From Dehalococcoidia bacterium UBA5748 (GTDB lineage Bacteria; Chloroflexota; Dehalococcoidia; Dehalococcoidales; UBA5627): a stretch of 64,000 nt of DNA. The translations under genes were made by a program, and so were the position numbers. Shown piece by piece: positions 24,879 to 33,730 of the stretch (position 1 is its first letter; each line of letters starts with the position of its first letter). The stretch covers positions 1 to 64,000 of the forward strand of contig DIFM01000038.1 of NCBI GenBank assembly GCA_002419135.1, given 5' to 3'. The notes under the pieces were generated by a model. It had not been told where the DNA came from, ran no database searches, and saw only the letters and a list, made by a program, of their open reading frames with translations.

Positions 24879-25853
24879 TTAAACCAGCTTCATGTTTTTA
24901 CGAACCAGTTTCATCGTATCCCGGGCAATAACCCGGGCGCGTTCGGCGCCGTCTGCCAGAATACCTTCCAGCGCTTTAGGGTTGGCTTCCAGTTCCATGC
25001 GGCGTTCGCGGATGGGTCTCATGGCGTTATTTATAGCTGTTATCAGCAAGTTCTTGCATTCCACGCAGCCGATTTCGGCGTTTCTGCATTTCTCGTCGAT
25101 GCCGTTTCTGCCCTCGGCATCGAACTGCCCCAGCAGCTTATAGATATTGCATATCTCCGGGTGCCCCGGGTCGGAGCGGCGCAGGCGGGCAGGGTCGGTG
25201 AAAGCAGTCTTGATTTTATCGGCGGTTTCCTTTTCCGTCATGGCAATTTCGATATGGTTGCCGGCTTGCTTGCTCATCTTTCCCTTGCCGTCAAGACCGG
25301 GAACATTGGGGAAGTCTGTCAGTTTGGCTTTCGGTTCGATTAGCGTTTCTCCGAACAGGCTGTTAAAACGGCGTACGATTTCTCTCGTCAATTCGAGATG
25401 TGGCAACTGGTCTTCGCCAACGGGAACCGTGTCCGCTTTATATAACACGATATCGGATGCCATTAGTACCGGATATCCCACCAGTCCGTAGTTTACGTTT
25501 TCTTTCTGGAGCTTTACTTTATCCTTAAATGTAGGGACCCTTAAAAGCCAGCTCAAAGGTGTTATCATACCCAGCAGGGTGTTAAGCTCCGTAACCTCCG
25601 GCACATGCGATTGAACGAAGAGGATGCTCTTTTGCGGGTCTAAACCCACGGAAAGCCAATCTAAAAGCATCTCATGTATATTTGCCTGCAGATCGGAAGT
25701 ATCTTCCATCGATGTTAAGGCATGAATATCGACTATACAATATACGCAGTCGTATTCATCCTGCAGTTTGACCCAGTTCTGCAATGCGCCGAGATAGTTT
25801 CCTATATGTAAACGTCCTGTGGGGCGCGCCCCCGAAAAAATACGGTGTTTCAT
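24879..25853 (-). CDS. trpS: tryptophanyl-tRNA synthetase
   Basis: A 324-residue class I synthetase charging tRNA-Trp. HIGH motif as PTGRLHIGNYLG (residues 11-22), VGYPVLMASDIVLY and GEDQLPHLELTREI for tryptophan and ATP binding, and KMSKQ at GKGKMSKQAGN (about 195). Length fits bacterial TrpRS. The 126-base upstream spacer is too short for a T-box leader and none is seen. Confidence 0.96.
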   Translation of the reverse strand: MKHRIFSGARPTGRLHIGNYLGALQNWVKLQDEYDCVYCIVDIHALTSMEDTSDLQANIHEMLLDWLSVGLDPQKSILFVQSHVPEVTELNTLLGMITPLSWLLRVPTFKDKVKLQKENVNYGLVGYPVLMASDIVLYKADTVPVGEDQLPHLELTREIVRRFNSLFGETLIEPKAKLTDFPNVPGLDGKGKMSKQAGNHIEIAMTEKETADKIKTAFTDPARLRRSDPGHPEICNIYKLLGQFDAEGRNGIDEKCRNAEIGCVECKNLLITAINNAMRPIRERRMELEANPKALEGILADGAERARVIARDTMKLVRKNMKLV

Positions 25854-25979
25854 AATGCTCCTTTGGAATGATAAAAAAGTTTAGCACAATATAATGTTTC
25901 CGACAAATTGCGGTATGGTATTTGTAGTAAACCTGCAATAATGTGATAATGTGCTGAATACGATAAAACGGCGGAGTAT

Positions 25980-26654
25980 ATGATAAAGCTGGAGAATATT
26001 ACCAAAAAGTACCGCATGGGCGAAGAAATCATTCTTGCGGTTTCGGGCGTCAGCCTGGAGATAAAGGAAGGGGAATTCGTTGCCCTGGTAGGGCCCTCCG
26101 GTTCCGGCAAATCAACTATGATGCATCTTATCGGCGGGCTGGATACCCCGACATCCGGCAGGGTAATTGTCGATGGGCAGGATTTAAGCCGTGCTACTGA
26201 TAAAGAGCTTTCCCGCTACCGCAATGAAAAAATCGGCTTCGTTTTTCAGGCATTTAACCTGCATCCTACCTACACCGCCACCGAAAATGTGGCTTTACCG
26301 CTAATTTTTTCGGGAATCGGGCAAAGCAGTCGTATGAAAATGGCAGCGGATGCACTGGAAATTGTAGGTCTTGCCGAGAGGGCATCGCATCGCCCCAACC
26401 AGCTTTCCGGCGGAGAAAGACAGCGCGTCAGCATTGCCCGCGCGCTGGTAACGCAGCCGAAAATTATACTTGCCGATGAACCGACGGGAAATCTCGACAG
26501 CAAGAACGGCAAACACATCATGGAGCTTTTGTCACAGTTAAACAGGGAAAAAGGTATTACCCTTATAATCGTTACTCACGATATGGAAATTGCCGCTGTT
26601 GCCGGACGCATAATCAAGATGAGAGATGGCAAAATAATTGAGGATGAGAGATGA
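25980..26654 (+). CDS. ABC transporter ATP-binding protein, MacB/LolD type
   Basis: A 224-residue ATPase with Walker A GPSGSGKSTMMH (about 38), Q-loop VFQAFNLHPTYTATENV, signature LSGGERQRVSIARAL, Walker B IILADEPTGNLDS and the H-loop THD. The NLDSKNG sequence after Walker B and the LHP-T loop are typical of the MacB/LolD/FtsE-like group. Its stop overlaps the permease start by four bases (ATGA). Confidence 0.93.
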   Translation: MIKLENITKKYRMGEEIILAVSGVSLEIKEGEFVALVGPSGSGKSTMMHLIGGLDTPTSGRVIVDGQDLSRATDKELSRYRNEKIGFVFQAFNLHPTYTATENVALPLIFSGIGQSSRMKMAADALEIVGLAERASHRPNQLSGGERQRVSIARALVTQPKIILADEPTGNLDSKNGKHIMELLSQLNREKGITLIIVTHDMEIAAVAGRIIKMRDGKIIEDER

Positions 26655-27922
26655 TATTTACCGACGTAATAAAAACCGCTTTTTATAACCTTTGGCGCAA
26701 GAAATTTCGCACTTTTATGACAGTGCTGGCAATAATTATAGGTGCTGTGCTGATTGCGTTGATGACATCCATCGGTACCGGTTTGCAGAGATTTATCATT
26801 GACCAGTTCGGCTTGATGGTGCCGCAAGATGCTTTAACGGTATATGCCACCAACAGGAGTTTTACTCATGTCGATACCCCTTATGAAATCGTCGATTCAT
26901 CCGATACAATCGTGCGCTCTTTTACCGCTGATGATATCGATAAACTGCTCTCCATAGACGGCGTAGAACGTGTCGATTATAACGTCGGGGTATCCGCTTT
27001 ATACGTCAAGGCTGCAGACAGTGATAAGAAATACTCTATTTCCATCAATTCAGGCCCGGATTATCAAATTAGAATAATGACGCTGGTAGCCGGGGATTTT
27101 TTTGAAGAGGATTCCCGCGGCGATTGTCTTATTAGCTACGATTACATGGACGCTTTCGGGTGGGAAACGGCGGAAGATGCCATAGGAAAAGAAATAAAGA
27201 TTACGGTCGGGAAGGCGAGTGCCTATGATACCGAAACGAAAGAATATATTTTTACTGTATCAGGTGTTATCTTGAAATCGATGAATGCCACACAAATCGT
27301 GATACCGATGGATGATACCATTGAAATGGCGCGCTACTATCGGGATAACCCGTCCCAGTATTCACTTGAGCAACCGGGTACCTCATTACTGGTAAAAGTG
27401 AGCGATGTTAACGATATAGATATAGTGGCGGATTCAATTAGGGAAGAGGGATTCGGTACCGTTACTCCGAATGAAATACTGAAAGAGATCAATAATGTCT
27501 TTTCAATTATTCAAATCGGCTTGAGCGCCTTCGGAGTTATTGCACTGATTGTTGCCAGCATCGGCATTATCAATACACTTATGATGTCGATTTACGAGCG
27601 TACCCGTGAAATCGGTGTTATGAAAGCGGTCGGGGCAACGAAAGGGACCATTCGTTTACTATTTACCATGGAAGGAGTGGCGTTGGGGCTGATCGGAGGG
27701 GTTGCAGGTGTGGCTATCGGATATTTAGCCGGTAAAGCACTTAATATAGTCGGAAGTTATACTTTCCTGAGCGATTATCCCACATTCGAGATGTCGGTAT
27801 TCTCGATAGATATGGTGCTTCTGGTTATAGCTATTACAACCTTTATCAGTCTGATTGCAGCGATTTATCCGGCAAATCGAGCTGCTAAACTGGAAGCGGT
27901 GGATGCCTTGCGCTACGAGTAG
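26651..27922 (+). CDS. MacB-type ABC transporter permease (FtsX-like)
   Basis: A 423-residue protein with helix 1 at about 20-42, a large extracytoplasmic MacB_PCD domain (about 45-280) and three C-terminal helices forming the FtsX domain (GVIALIVASIGIINTLMMSIYERTREIGVMKAVGAT, then two more). It ends with ANRAAKLEAVDALRYE, a standard tail. With the ATPase it forms a mechanotransmission transporter; no adaptor protein (MacA) is present. The substrate (antibiotic, lipoprotein or peptide) is unknown. Confidence 0.92.
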   Translation: MIFTDVIKTAFYNLWRKKFRTFMTVLAIIIGAVLIALMTSIGTGLQRFIIDQFGLMVPQDALTVYATNRSFTHVDTPYEIVDSSDTIVRSFTADDIDKLLSIDGVERVDYNVGVSALYVKAADSDKKYSISINSGPDYQIRIMTLVAGDFFEEDSRGDCLISYDYMDAFGWETAEDAIGKEIKITVGKASAYDTETKEYIFTVSGVILKSMNATQIVIPMDDTIEMARYYRDNPSQYSLEQPGTSLLVKVSDVNDIDIVADSIREEGFGTVTPNEILKEINNVFSIIQIGLSAFGVIALIVASIGIINTLMMSIYERTREIGVMKAVGATKGTIRLLFTMEGVALGLIGGVAGVAIGYLAGKALNIVGSYTFLSDYPTFEMSVFSIDMVLLVIAITTFISLIAAIYPANRAAKLEAVDALRYE

Positions 27923-28092
27923 GGAATCCCATATAAATCCGCATTAAGAAAAGACCTGTCATTCTATCTTCCGTTACGTTTTAGAATTTATGCATTTAAA
28001 ATAGAACGGACGCAGGAAGTGTTAAAGAAATCCCTGCGTCCGAATTATTTAAACCTGTTGATTAAACTACATGCTTTCTATAAATTGCAGCT

Positions 28093-29007
28093 CTATCTGC
28101 CCCATGTCCCTAAATTGTAAAGACCCGTATCATCAGGACTAAAGAGATAGAGAGTGTTTCCTACTAGTGCGGTGTTATAAATATAATAATAACCATCGTC
28201 TGTAATATCATTGAGGACAAGACAAGCGGATACAAAATATCCGTCCTCTGCAGCTAACATTTGCATTTTTAATGCCATTGAATAATAATCGTCAGCATAT
28301 ATTCCGGTGTCTGTTTGAACATTATCATCGAGCCATTGTTGTAAAGCGTTAAAACTCGGGAAGTCCTTTAAAGGATATTTTGCCTGTATTGCGCTAAGCT
28401 GGCTTTGCAGCGATTCCACCTGCGATAAAGCATCTTCCAGTTCGGATTCCAGTGAAGCTACGTTTGCCATAGCGGCTGCAAGCTCATCCTCCAGGTTGGT
28501 TACTTCTAATTCAGAAGCTGCCAGTTCGGATTCCAACCTGGTCACTTCCACCTGTGATAAGTTTAACTGGCTGGTGGTATCCGCCAGTTGGTCCTCAAGG
28601 TTAGCAACATTGGCCTGTTCTTCTGCCAGGTCGTTCTCCAAGCCGGCAACGGTAGCCTTTTCGTTATCCAGTTGCGTTTGCAGGCTGGTGATGTTGGCCT
28701 GTTTGGCAGCCAGGTCGGTTTGCAATGCCGAAACATCGCTTTCGAGATTCGATATATCAGTTTTCAAGTTGCCGCTTTGAATAAAATAAAAGGCTCCCAA
28801 ACCTATAAGACCTGCCGCCAGAATACCTATTATGATAAACAATGTTGTATTCTTTTTACCGGGTTTCGAACTGTTTTGAGCAACTGCTTTATTTATTACT
28901 GCCGGTGGTACGGATTCTTCAGGAGCAGAGTCTAACTTTGTTCCGCAAGTCGTGCAGAACATACTGCTGTTTTCTACGGGAGACCCGCAATTGGGGCAAT
29001 AGCGCAT
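28093..29007 (-). CDS. zinc-ribbon, transmembrane, coiled-coil protein
   Basis: A 304-residue protein starting at ATG 29007 (AGGAGA upstream; a longer frame lacks one). Order: zinc ribbon CPNCGSPVENSSMFCTTCG (4-22), a membrane helix (about 55-77), then a regular coiled coil of about 115 residues. The coil is made of repeats of the type LESDVSALQTDLAAKQANI, with seven-residue spacing of Leu/Val. A C-terminal domain of about 90 residues follows (FPSFNALQQWLDDNVQTD...). The C-terminus would face outward. The zinc-ribbon-plus-helix start is shared by many uncharacterised bacterial proteins. Confidence 0.78.
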   Translation of the reverse strand: MRYCPNCGSPVENSSMFCTTCGTKLDSAPEESVPPAVINKAVAQNSSKPGKKNTTLFIIIGILAAGLIGLGAFYFIQSGNLKTDISNLESDVSALQTDLAAKQANITSLQTQLDNEKATVAGLENDLAEEQANVANLEDQLADTTSQLNLSQVEVTRLESELAASELEVTNLEDELAAAMANVASLESELEDALSQVESLQSQLSAIQAKYPLKDFPSFNALQQWLDDNVQTDTGIYADDYYSMALKMQMLAAEDGYFVSACLVLNDITDDGYYYIYNTALVGNTLYLFSPDDTGLYNLGTWGR

Positions 29008-29195
29008 TATGATTCTCCTACTGGGGATATTACAATTAAAACAATAGTATTCCGGTCGCATGTGATTGTCAATACAAAAAATAGCTATTTATTACAAATT
29101 ACGGAAGAATTACTGAAATTAATAGTTATAAAAACTCTTAATTTATAAGTGAGGATTTTACGATATTAAAAATCTATGCCTTACGCTACGAATAG

Positions 29196-30041
29196 TTAAG
29201 CCAGCTTTTCCAGTCTTGCCACTACTTCATCGATAGTGGACTGGTCGGTAGAAGCGCCGGAGGTAACGCCGACGAATTCCTTCCCTTCAAGCCATTCGGG
29301 ATTGATTTCATCCGCTGTTTCTACCAGATAGGTCGGGGTTACCGTTGAGCACAGTTCGACCAGATGCCGGCTGTTGGCGCTGGTATGACCGCCGACAACC
29401 AGTACCAGGTCGCATTCCTTTGACAGTTCGAGAGAGTTCTTTTGTCTTTGCCTGATGTCGTGGCATATAGTATCGACTACCCGCAATTCGGCATCCTTAA
29501 AGACAGGGGATACTAAAAGCTTTTTAATAAACTCGGCAAAAGAGTCCGGTATCTGGGTTGTCTGGGAGAGTATTCCCAGCCTGCGCGGCAAAGATGCTGT
29601 TTTCAAAAGGCTTTCGACATTTGTGGTGGCTATTCCTTTACTGTCTGTCCTCCCAAGTATTCCCTTTACTTCCGGGTGTGCGGCATCGCCGTAAACAATC
29701 GTATAATAGCCGTCTTTAGCGAATCTCTCAGCGGTAATCTGGGCGCGTTTTACAAAGGGGCAGGTGGTATCGATGGGTTCTATTTGGCGCCTCTTTATAT
29801 CTTCGGCAACTTCCGGGCTTACCCCGTGAGAGCTGGTGATAACCACTGTTCCTTTTACATCTGCCAAATCTTTAACCACAGAAACGCCTTTTTCAGCCAG
29901 CTTGCGAAGTACCGGCTGATTGTGGACTATGGCTCCCAGCGTTTCCACATTGCCGCGTTCGGCAGCGATTCGTTCAACGATATCTATAGCACGTCTGACG
30001 CCGAGGCAGAATCCGATTCCTTCAGCCCGCTTGATTTGCAT
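29196..30041 (-). CDS. ispH: 4-hydroxy-3-methylbut-2-enyl diphosphate reductase
   Basis: A 281-residue Fe-S enzyme, last step of the MEP isoprenoid pathway (HMBPP to IPP and DMAPP). The three cluster cysteines are C12 (GFCLGVRRA), C94 (DTTCPFVK) and C193 (TICHDIRQRQ). GAIVHNQPV and SSHGVSP carry the substrate histidines. The stand-alone form is complete. It shows the organism uses the MEP route. Confidence 0.96.
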   Translation of the reverse strand: MQIKRAEGIGFCLGVRRAIDIVERIAAERGNVETLGAIVHNQPVLRKLAEKGVSVVKDLADVKGTVVITSSHGVSPEVAEDIKRRQIEPIDTTCPFVKRAQITAERFAKDGYYTIVYGDAAHPEVKGILGRTDSKGIATTNVESLLKTASLPRRLGILSQTTQIPDSFAEFIKKLLVSPVFKDAELRVVDTICHDIRQRQKNSLELSKECDLVLVVGGHTSANSRHLVELCSTVTPTYLVETADEINPEWLEGKEFVGVTSGASTDQSTIDEVVARLEKLA

Positions 30042-30257
30042 TTGCTCCCCCTCGATATGTATGTTTGTGTCTGATTATACCTTGACAAAGATGATAAGAC
30101 AATCTCTTCCGAGTGAAAGAAAACCTGTTCCTTCACTTCGGAAAAGAAGAGTAAGAGGGGATTTAATTTTATTATCACAGGGGGACCGAAGATAAGCAAT
30201 ATTTAGCATTCGGTCGGTTAATAGGGATTGTCGTGTCGTCCCTTTCTGATTTATATG

Positions 30258-30287
30258 AGATTCATTCGCCTTCGGCTCAGAATGACG
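30258..30287 (-). repeat. TCATTCTGAG...GAATCT repeat, copy 2
   Basis: On the minus strand it reads CGTCATTCTGAG, then a centre with the palindrome GCC-GAA-GGC, then GAATGAATCT. The flanks match those at 24616, 30324 and 62607. The spacer 30042-30443 holds no gene. Confidence 0.75.
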
Positions 30288-30323
30288 TTGTAGAGGGACT
30301 CCAGTATAGCAAATGCAAGTCGT

Positions 30324-30360
30324 TGTCATTCTGGAGGACACCGCAGGTGGACGAAGAATC
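30324..30360 (+). repeat. TGTCATTCTG...GAAGAATC repeat, copy 3
   Basis: Inverted, near-identical copy of 24616-24652 (36 of 37 bases). Confidence 0.85.
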
Positions 30361-30443
30361 TGGCGGGTAGGGTATTTATTACTGTTTTCTCACCCAATTA
30401 CCGATGCTCGTCCCGCGACCAGTCGGGTTTCATAATAGGCTTA

Positions 30444-30863
30444 TTATTCTCTGATTGTCTTTAAAGTGGTCAAATGTATGGTAACCCCGATTGCAATCAC
30501 GATAAGCAGTATCCTGATTGCCAGAAGGTCAACAACGAAGATTACCGAAGCCATTATGGTAATCCATAACAGACTGATAACGTATATCTTTAACTTAAGA
30601 GTGATTCCCTTTTTCTCGCGGTAGTCTCTGATGTACTTCCCGCAATAGCGGTTGTTAATAAGCCAGCAATAGAAACGCTCTGAACTGCGGATATAACAGG
30701 CGGCTGCCAGAAGCAGAAAGGGGGTGGTGGGGAGGACGGGAAGGAATATCCCCAGGAAACCGAGAGCTACCGATAATGTACCAATGGCTATTAAAAGATA
30801 TTTTAGCCAGCCTTTTATCTCGCGGCATTCCTTTTTAGGGGGGATTTCAGTATTATTCTCCAT
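30444..30863 (-). CDS. DUF454 (YbaN-like) inner membrane protein
   Basis: A 139-residue protein with paired hydrophobic helices (about 21-55, containing LGFLGIFLPVLPTTPFLLLAAAC, the DUF454 hallmark) and a second pair near the C-terminus (about 92-132). NNRYCGKYIRDYREKKGIT in the loop is also family-typical. The function is unknown. It lies 12 bp after nadC and is the last gene of the miaB-nadC run. Confidence 0.88.
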   Translation of the reverse strand: MENNTEIPPKKECREIKGWLKYLLIAIGTLSVALGFLGIFLPVLPTTPFLLLAAACYIRSSERFYCWLINNRYCGKYIRDYREKKGITLKLKIYVISLLWITIMASVIFVVDLLAIRILLIVIAIGVTIHLTTLKTIRE

Positions 30864-30875
30864 TTTTCATTCCAG

Positions 30876-31730
30876 TCAGGATTCTACCTCAAGGCTGAAA
30901 TCGAGCGCATTAACCGAGTGTGTCAGTGCTCCTATCGAAATATAATCTACTCCTGTTAACGCTACTTCCCTGATGTTTTGCAGGTTGATTCCGCCTGAGG
31001 CTTCCAATTTGACTTTGCCGCCACACATGGATACCACGGTTTTCATATCTTCTATACTCATATTATCCAGCATAATGATGTCGACATCCGTTTTCAGTAC
31101 CTCTATCGCTTCATCGACAGTATTGATTTCAATCTCTGTTACCGTATCGTCATTGCTGTTTTGCCTGGCTATATCTATTATTTCTGTCAGAGTAGCACCG
31201 TCTTTTCTTAAAGAAGCGATGTGATTATCTTTAATCAGAATGCCGTCTGCCAGATTCAAGCGATGGTTTTCCCCCCCGCCGACTGTTACGGCATATTTTT
31301 CCAAAAGCCTTAAACCGGGCATTGTCTTACGGGTATCCCTGATGACTGCTTTTGTTCCTTTTATCTTATCCGCATAAATTGCTGTTTGTGTTGCTATGCC
31401 GCTCAAATGACTTAAAAAATTAAGCACGGTCCTCTCAGCGGCAAGTATACTCTTTAAGTTCCCTGTTATTTCGGCAACAAGGTCATTTGCTTTCACCCTG
31501 TTTCCTTCTTTTTGCAGCAGATTAACTTTTAGAAAATAGTCAACGCTGTGAAAAATGGGCGATATAATACTTGAACAGGCAAGAATCCCGTCTTCTTTGG
31601 CTATGATAAAAGCCGTACCATGCTGCTGCGGTGAAATAATGGCATTGCTGGTAATATCGTTTTCGTAGGCATCCTCTTCCAGCGCCAGCCTGATGATGCT
31701 CTCCAGTTGTTCCTGCGGCTCCTTATACAT
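30876..31730 (-). CDS. nadC: nicotinate-nucleotide diphosphorylase (carboxylating)
   Basis: A 284-residue enzyme turning quinolinate and PRPP into nicotinate mononucleotide. It has EDITSNAI-like NDITSNAI near residue 23, the PRPP/quinolinate motif IRDTRKTMPGLRLLEKYAVTVGGGENHR (about 130-157), IKDNH, EIEINT and LEASGGINLQNI at the phosphate site. It overlaps the end of nadB by eight bases, giving a nadBC operon. nadA is not in the window. Confidence 0.95.
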   Translation of the reverse strand: MYKEPQEQLESIIRLALEEDAYENDITSNAIISPQQHGTAFIIAKEDGILACSSIISPIFHSVDYFLKVNLLQKEGNRVKANDLVAEITGNLKSILAAERTVLNFLSHLSGIATQTAIYADKIKGTKAVIRDTRKTMPGLRLLEKYAVTVGGGENHRLNLADGILIKDNHIASLRKDGATLTEIIDIARQNSNDDTVTEIEINTVDEAIEVLKTDVDIIMLDNMSIEDMKTVVSMCGGKVKLEASGGINLQNIREVALTGVDYISIGALTHSVNALDFSLEVES

Positions 31731-33297
31731 CGCCTTGCTCCCTTTTTTCTATAGTGGTGATAATATGTTTCAACCACTCGTCGGAACGCTTGGGAAAATC
31801 GGAGCGAAAGTGTGCGCCGCGGCTCTCTTCTCTTAACAGGGCGGCTTCTGCCATCAGTCTGCCGGTTATGATCATATTTGCCAGCTCATGGGATTGCCGG
31901 TCGGATGGTTTTGGTAATACATGCTCCCAGGAACCCAAAATATTGACCGCTTCTTCCAGTCCTTTTTGATTTCTCACAATTCCGACATTATCCCAGAGCA
32001 GGTTTTGCAGTGTCTCAAGTGTCAGCGGAGGAGTATTATATAGCGGCTTTGCGGGCTTAAGTTTATGATGGATATTGCTGTTTGGCAGGTTATATTCGTA
32101 TCTTCGTTTTTTCTCGCTACTATCCTGTTCGATACGTTGAAAAATACGTTTACCGAAGATAAGCACTTCCAGCATCGAGTTGGAAGCCAGCCGGTTTGCT
32201 CCGTGTGCTCCTGTTCCGGCGCACTCACCGGCAGCAAAAAGGCCGCATACCGAAGTCTCGCCCCAGCTGTTGGTGCGTATGCCGCCTATCATATAATGAG
32301 CAGCCGGCGCCACCGGTATCAGACTGCTGGTTATATCCAGCCCGTGATCAGCACAGAATTGATAGATATGAGGGAATCGTGTTTTTACACGGTGCGGAGC
32401 CAGGTGGGTGACATCAAGAAAAACATTGTCCTGCTTTGTCTTTTTCATTTCGCTTAAAATGCTGCGGGCAACCACATCCCTGGGTGCCAGTTCTGCCAGC
32501 TCGGTATATTCGGGCATAAAGCGTTTGCCGTCTGCGTTGCGCAGTATGCCGCCTTCGCCGCGTACCGCTTCCGAAATCAGGAAAGAGGCGACTCCCGGCA
32601 TATGCAGGGCAGTGGGATGAAACTGGAAGAACTCCATATCGATTAGTTCGGCTCCAGCTTTTAATGCCAGTGCAATACCGTCTCCGGTAGCGACTTCGGG
32701 GTTGGTGGTGAATTTAAACAGCTGTCCGGCTCCTCCGGTTGCCAGAATAAGATAGCGGCATGCAAACTCTTTATCTATTCCGTTTTCGCAATCACAGGCT
32801 TTGACACCTTTCACCCTGTTACCCTGTACGACAATCTCGGTAGCCAGGTGATTTTCCAATACTTGAAGGTCGATAGCCCGTGCTATTCTGCTGAGAGTTA
32901 CCTCTATATGTTCACCGGTGGCGTCGCCTCCGGCATGCAGGATGCGCGGTATACTGTGGGCTGCCTCGAGTGTGAGCGCAATTTCACCGTCTACGGTATC
33001 GAAAGGCACACCGAAATTTACCAGGTCGGCGATGCGGTCGGGTCCTTCATCGGCGAGGATGCGCACTATATCTTCATCGCACAGTCCGTCACCGGCAGCG
33101 ATAGTATCATTGTAGTGCAGTTCGGGGGAATCGTTGATACCGATGGCGGCAGCAATACCGCCCTGGGCGTGGCGGGTATTGCAGTCTTCAATGCTGCCCT
33201 TGGTTATCATAAGGACACTGCCATGCTTGTGAGCAAGCAGGGCGCAATACAAACCCGCAATACCGCTGCCGATTATGACGTAATCATAGGTATTAAT
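31723..33297 (-). CDS. nadB: L-aspartate oxidase
   Basis: A 524-residue flavoenzyme making iminoaspartate for NAD synthesis. N-terminal FAD motif YDYVIIGSGIAGLYCALLAH, then NTRHAQGGIAAA, the active-site arginine region GIRTNSWGETSVCGLFAAGE and the C-terminal helical domain. The frame starts at ATT 33297, because an in-frame TAA closes it 18 bases upstream of that codon. No ATG, GTG or TTG precedes the FAD motif. Starting at the next possible codon (TTG 33252) would remove GSGIAG and destroy FAD binding. GGAGG lies seven bases before ATT. Confidence 0.92.
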   Translation of the reverse strand: MNTYDYVIIGSGIAGLYCALLAHKHGSVLMITKGSIEDCNTRHAQGGIAAAIGINDSPELHYNDTIAAGDGLCDEDIVRILADEGPDRIADLVNFGVPFDTVDGEIALTLEAAHSIPRILHAGGDATGEHIEVTLSRIARAIDLQVLENHLATEIVVQGNRVKGVKACDCENGIDKEFACRYLILATGGAGQLFKFTTNPEVATGDGIALALKAGAELIDMEFFQFHPTALHMPGVASFLISEAVRGEGGILRNADGKRFMPEYTELAELAPRDVVARSILSEMKKTKQDNVFLDVTHLAPHRVKTRFPHIYQFCADHGLDITSSLIPVAPAAHYMIGGIRTNSWGETSVCGLFAAGECAGTGAHGANRLASNSMLEVLIFGKRIFQRIEQDSSEKKRRYEYNLPNSNIHHKLKPAKPLYNTPPLTLETLQNLLWDNVGIVRNQKGLEEAVNILGSWEHVLPKPSDRQSHELANMIITGRLMAEAALLREESRGAHFRSDFPKRSDEWLKHIITTIEKREQGDV

Positions 33298-33309
33298 ACA
33301 GCCACCTCC
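33295..33309 (-). promoter_or_regulatory. ribosome site and ATT start codon of nadB
   Basis: On the minus strand GGAGG (33309-33305), seven bases, then ATT (33297-33295). The in-frame upstream codons are TAA TTT GGA GGT GGC TGT ATT. Confidence 0.75.
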
Positions 33310-33354
33310 AAATTAAATAATTAAAGACGGTGGATGGAGAATGGCATGGAAATG

Positions 33355-33720
33355 CTATTTCGCTTCATCGGTTTGTTTGCCGGCGATGGAACTTTTTGCC
33401 ATTCTGATAAGCTCACCGGATTCGACCTTGATGATATAGCTGTCTTCTCTGATGCTGTCGATTCTGCCGTAAATACCGCCGATGGTGATAATCCTGTCTC
33501 CGACCTGCAGGTTGCTTATCAGATTCTGATGTTCTTTTTGTCTCTTGCTTTGCGGTCTGATAATCAGGAAATAGAAGATTGCGAATAGCACTACCATGAA
33601 GAGTATCATGTAGAGAGTGCTGCCGCTGGATTCGCCCCCTGCCGGAACGCAACTTGAAAGCATCCCTACGCCGGAAATTGCAGCCAATCCCACTAATGAA
33701 GCTATGATTTTCTTTGCCAT
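33355..33720 (-). CDS. yajC: YajC, Sec translocase accessory subunit
   Basis: A 121-residue protein. The YajC helix and following segment are clear: LFAIFYFLIIRPQSKRQKEHQNLISNLQVGDRIITIGGIYGRI. Unusually, it begins with a separate signal-like stretch ending in MLSSCVPAGG, which looks like a lipobox, so the protein might be lipid-anchored and carry two membrane elements. Most YajC proteins start directly with the single helix. It sits ten bases after miaB. Confidence 0.9.
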   Translation of the reverse strand: MAKKIIASLVGLAAISGVGMLSSCVPAGGESSGSTLYMILFMVVLFAIFYFLIIRPQSKRQKEHQNLISNLQVGDRIITIGGIYGRIDSIREDSYIIKVESGELIRMAKSSIAGKQTDEAK

Positions 33721-33730
33721 TTTTAACTCC

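Noticed and set aside
25854..25979. T-box leader for trpS
   Set aside because: The spacer is too short and lacks the T-box sequence.
31723..33252. TTG 33252 as nadB start
   Set aside because: It removes the GSGIAG dinucleotide-binding motif; the frame continues upstream to ATT 33297 with GGAGG.
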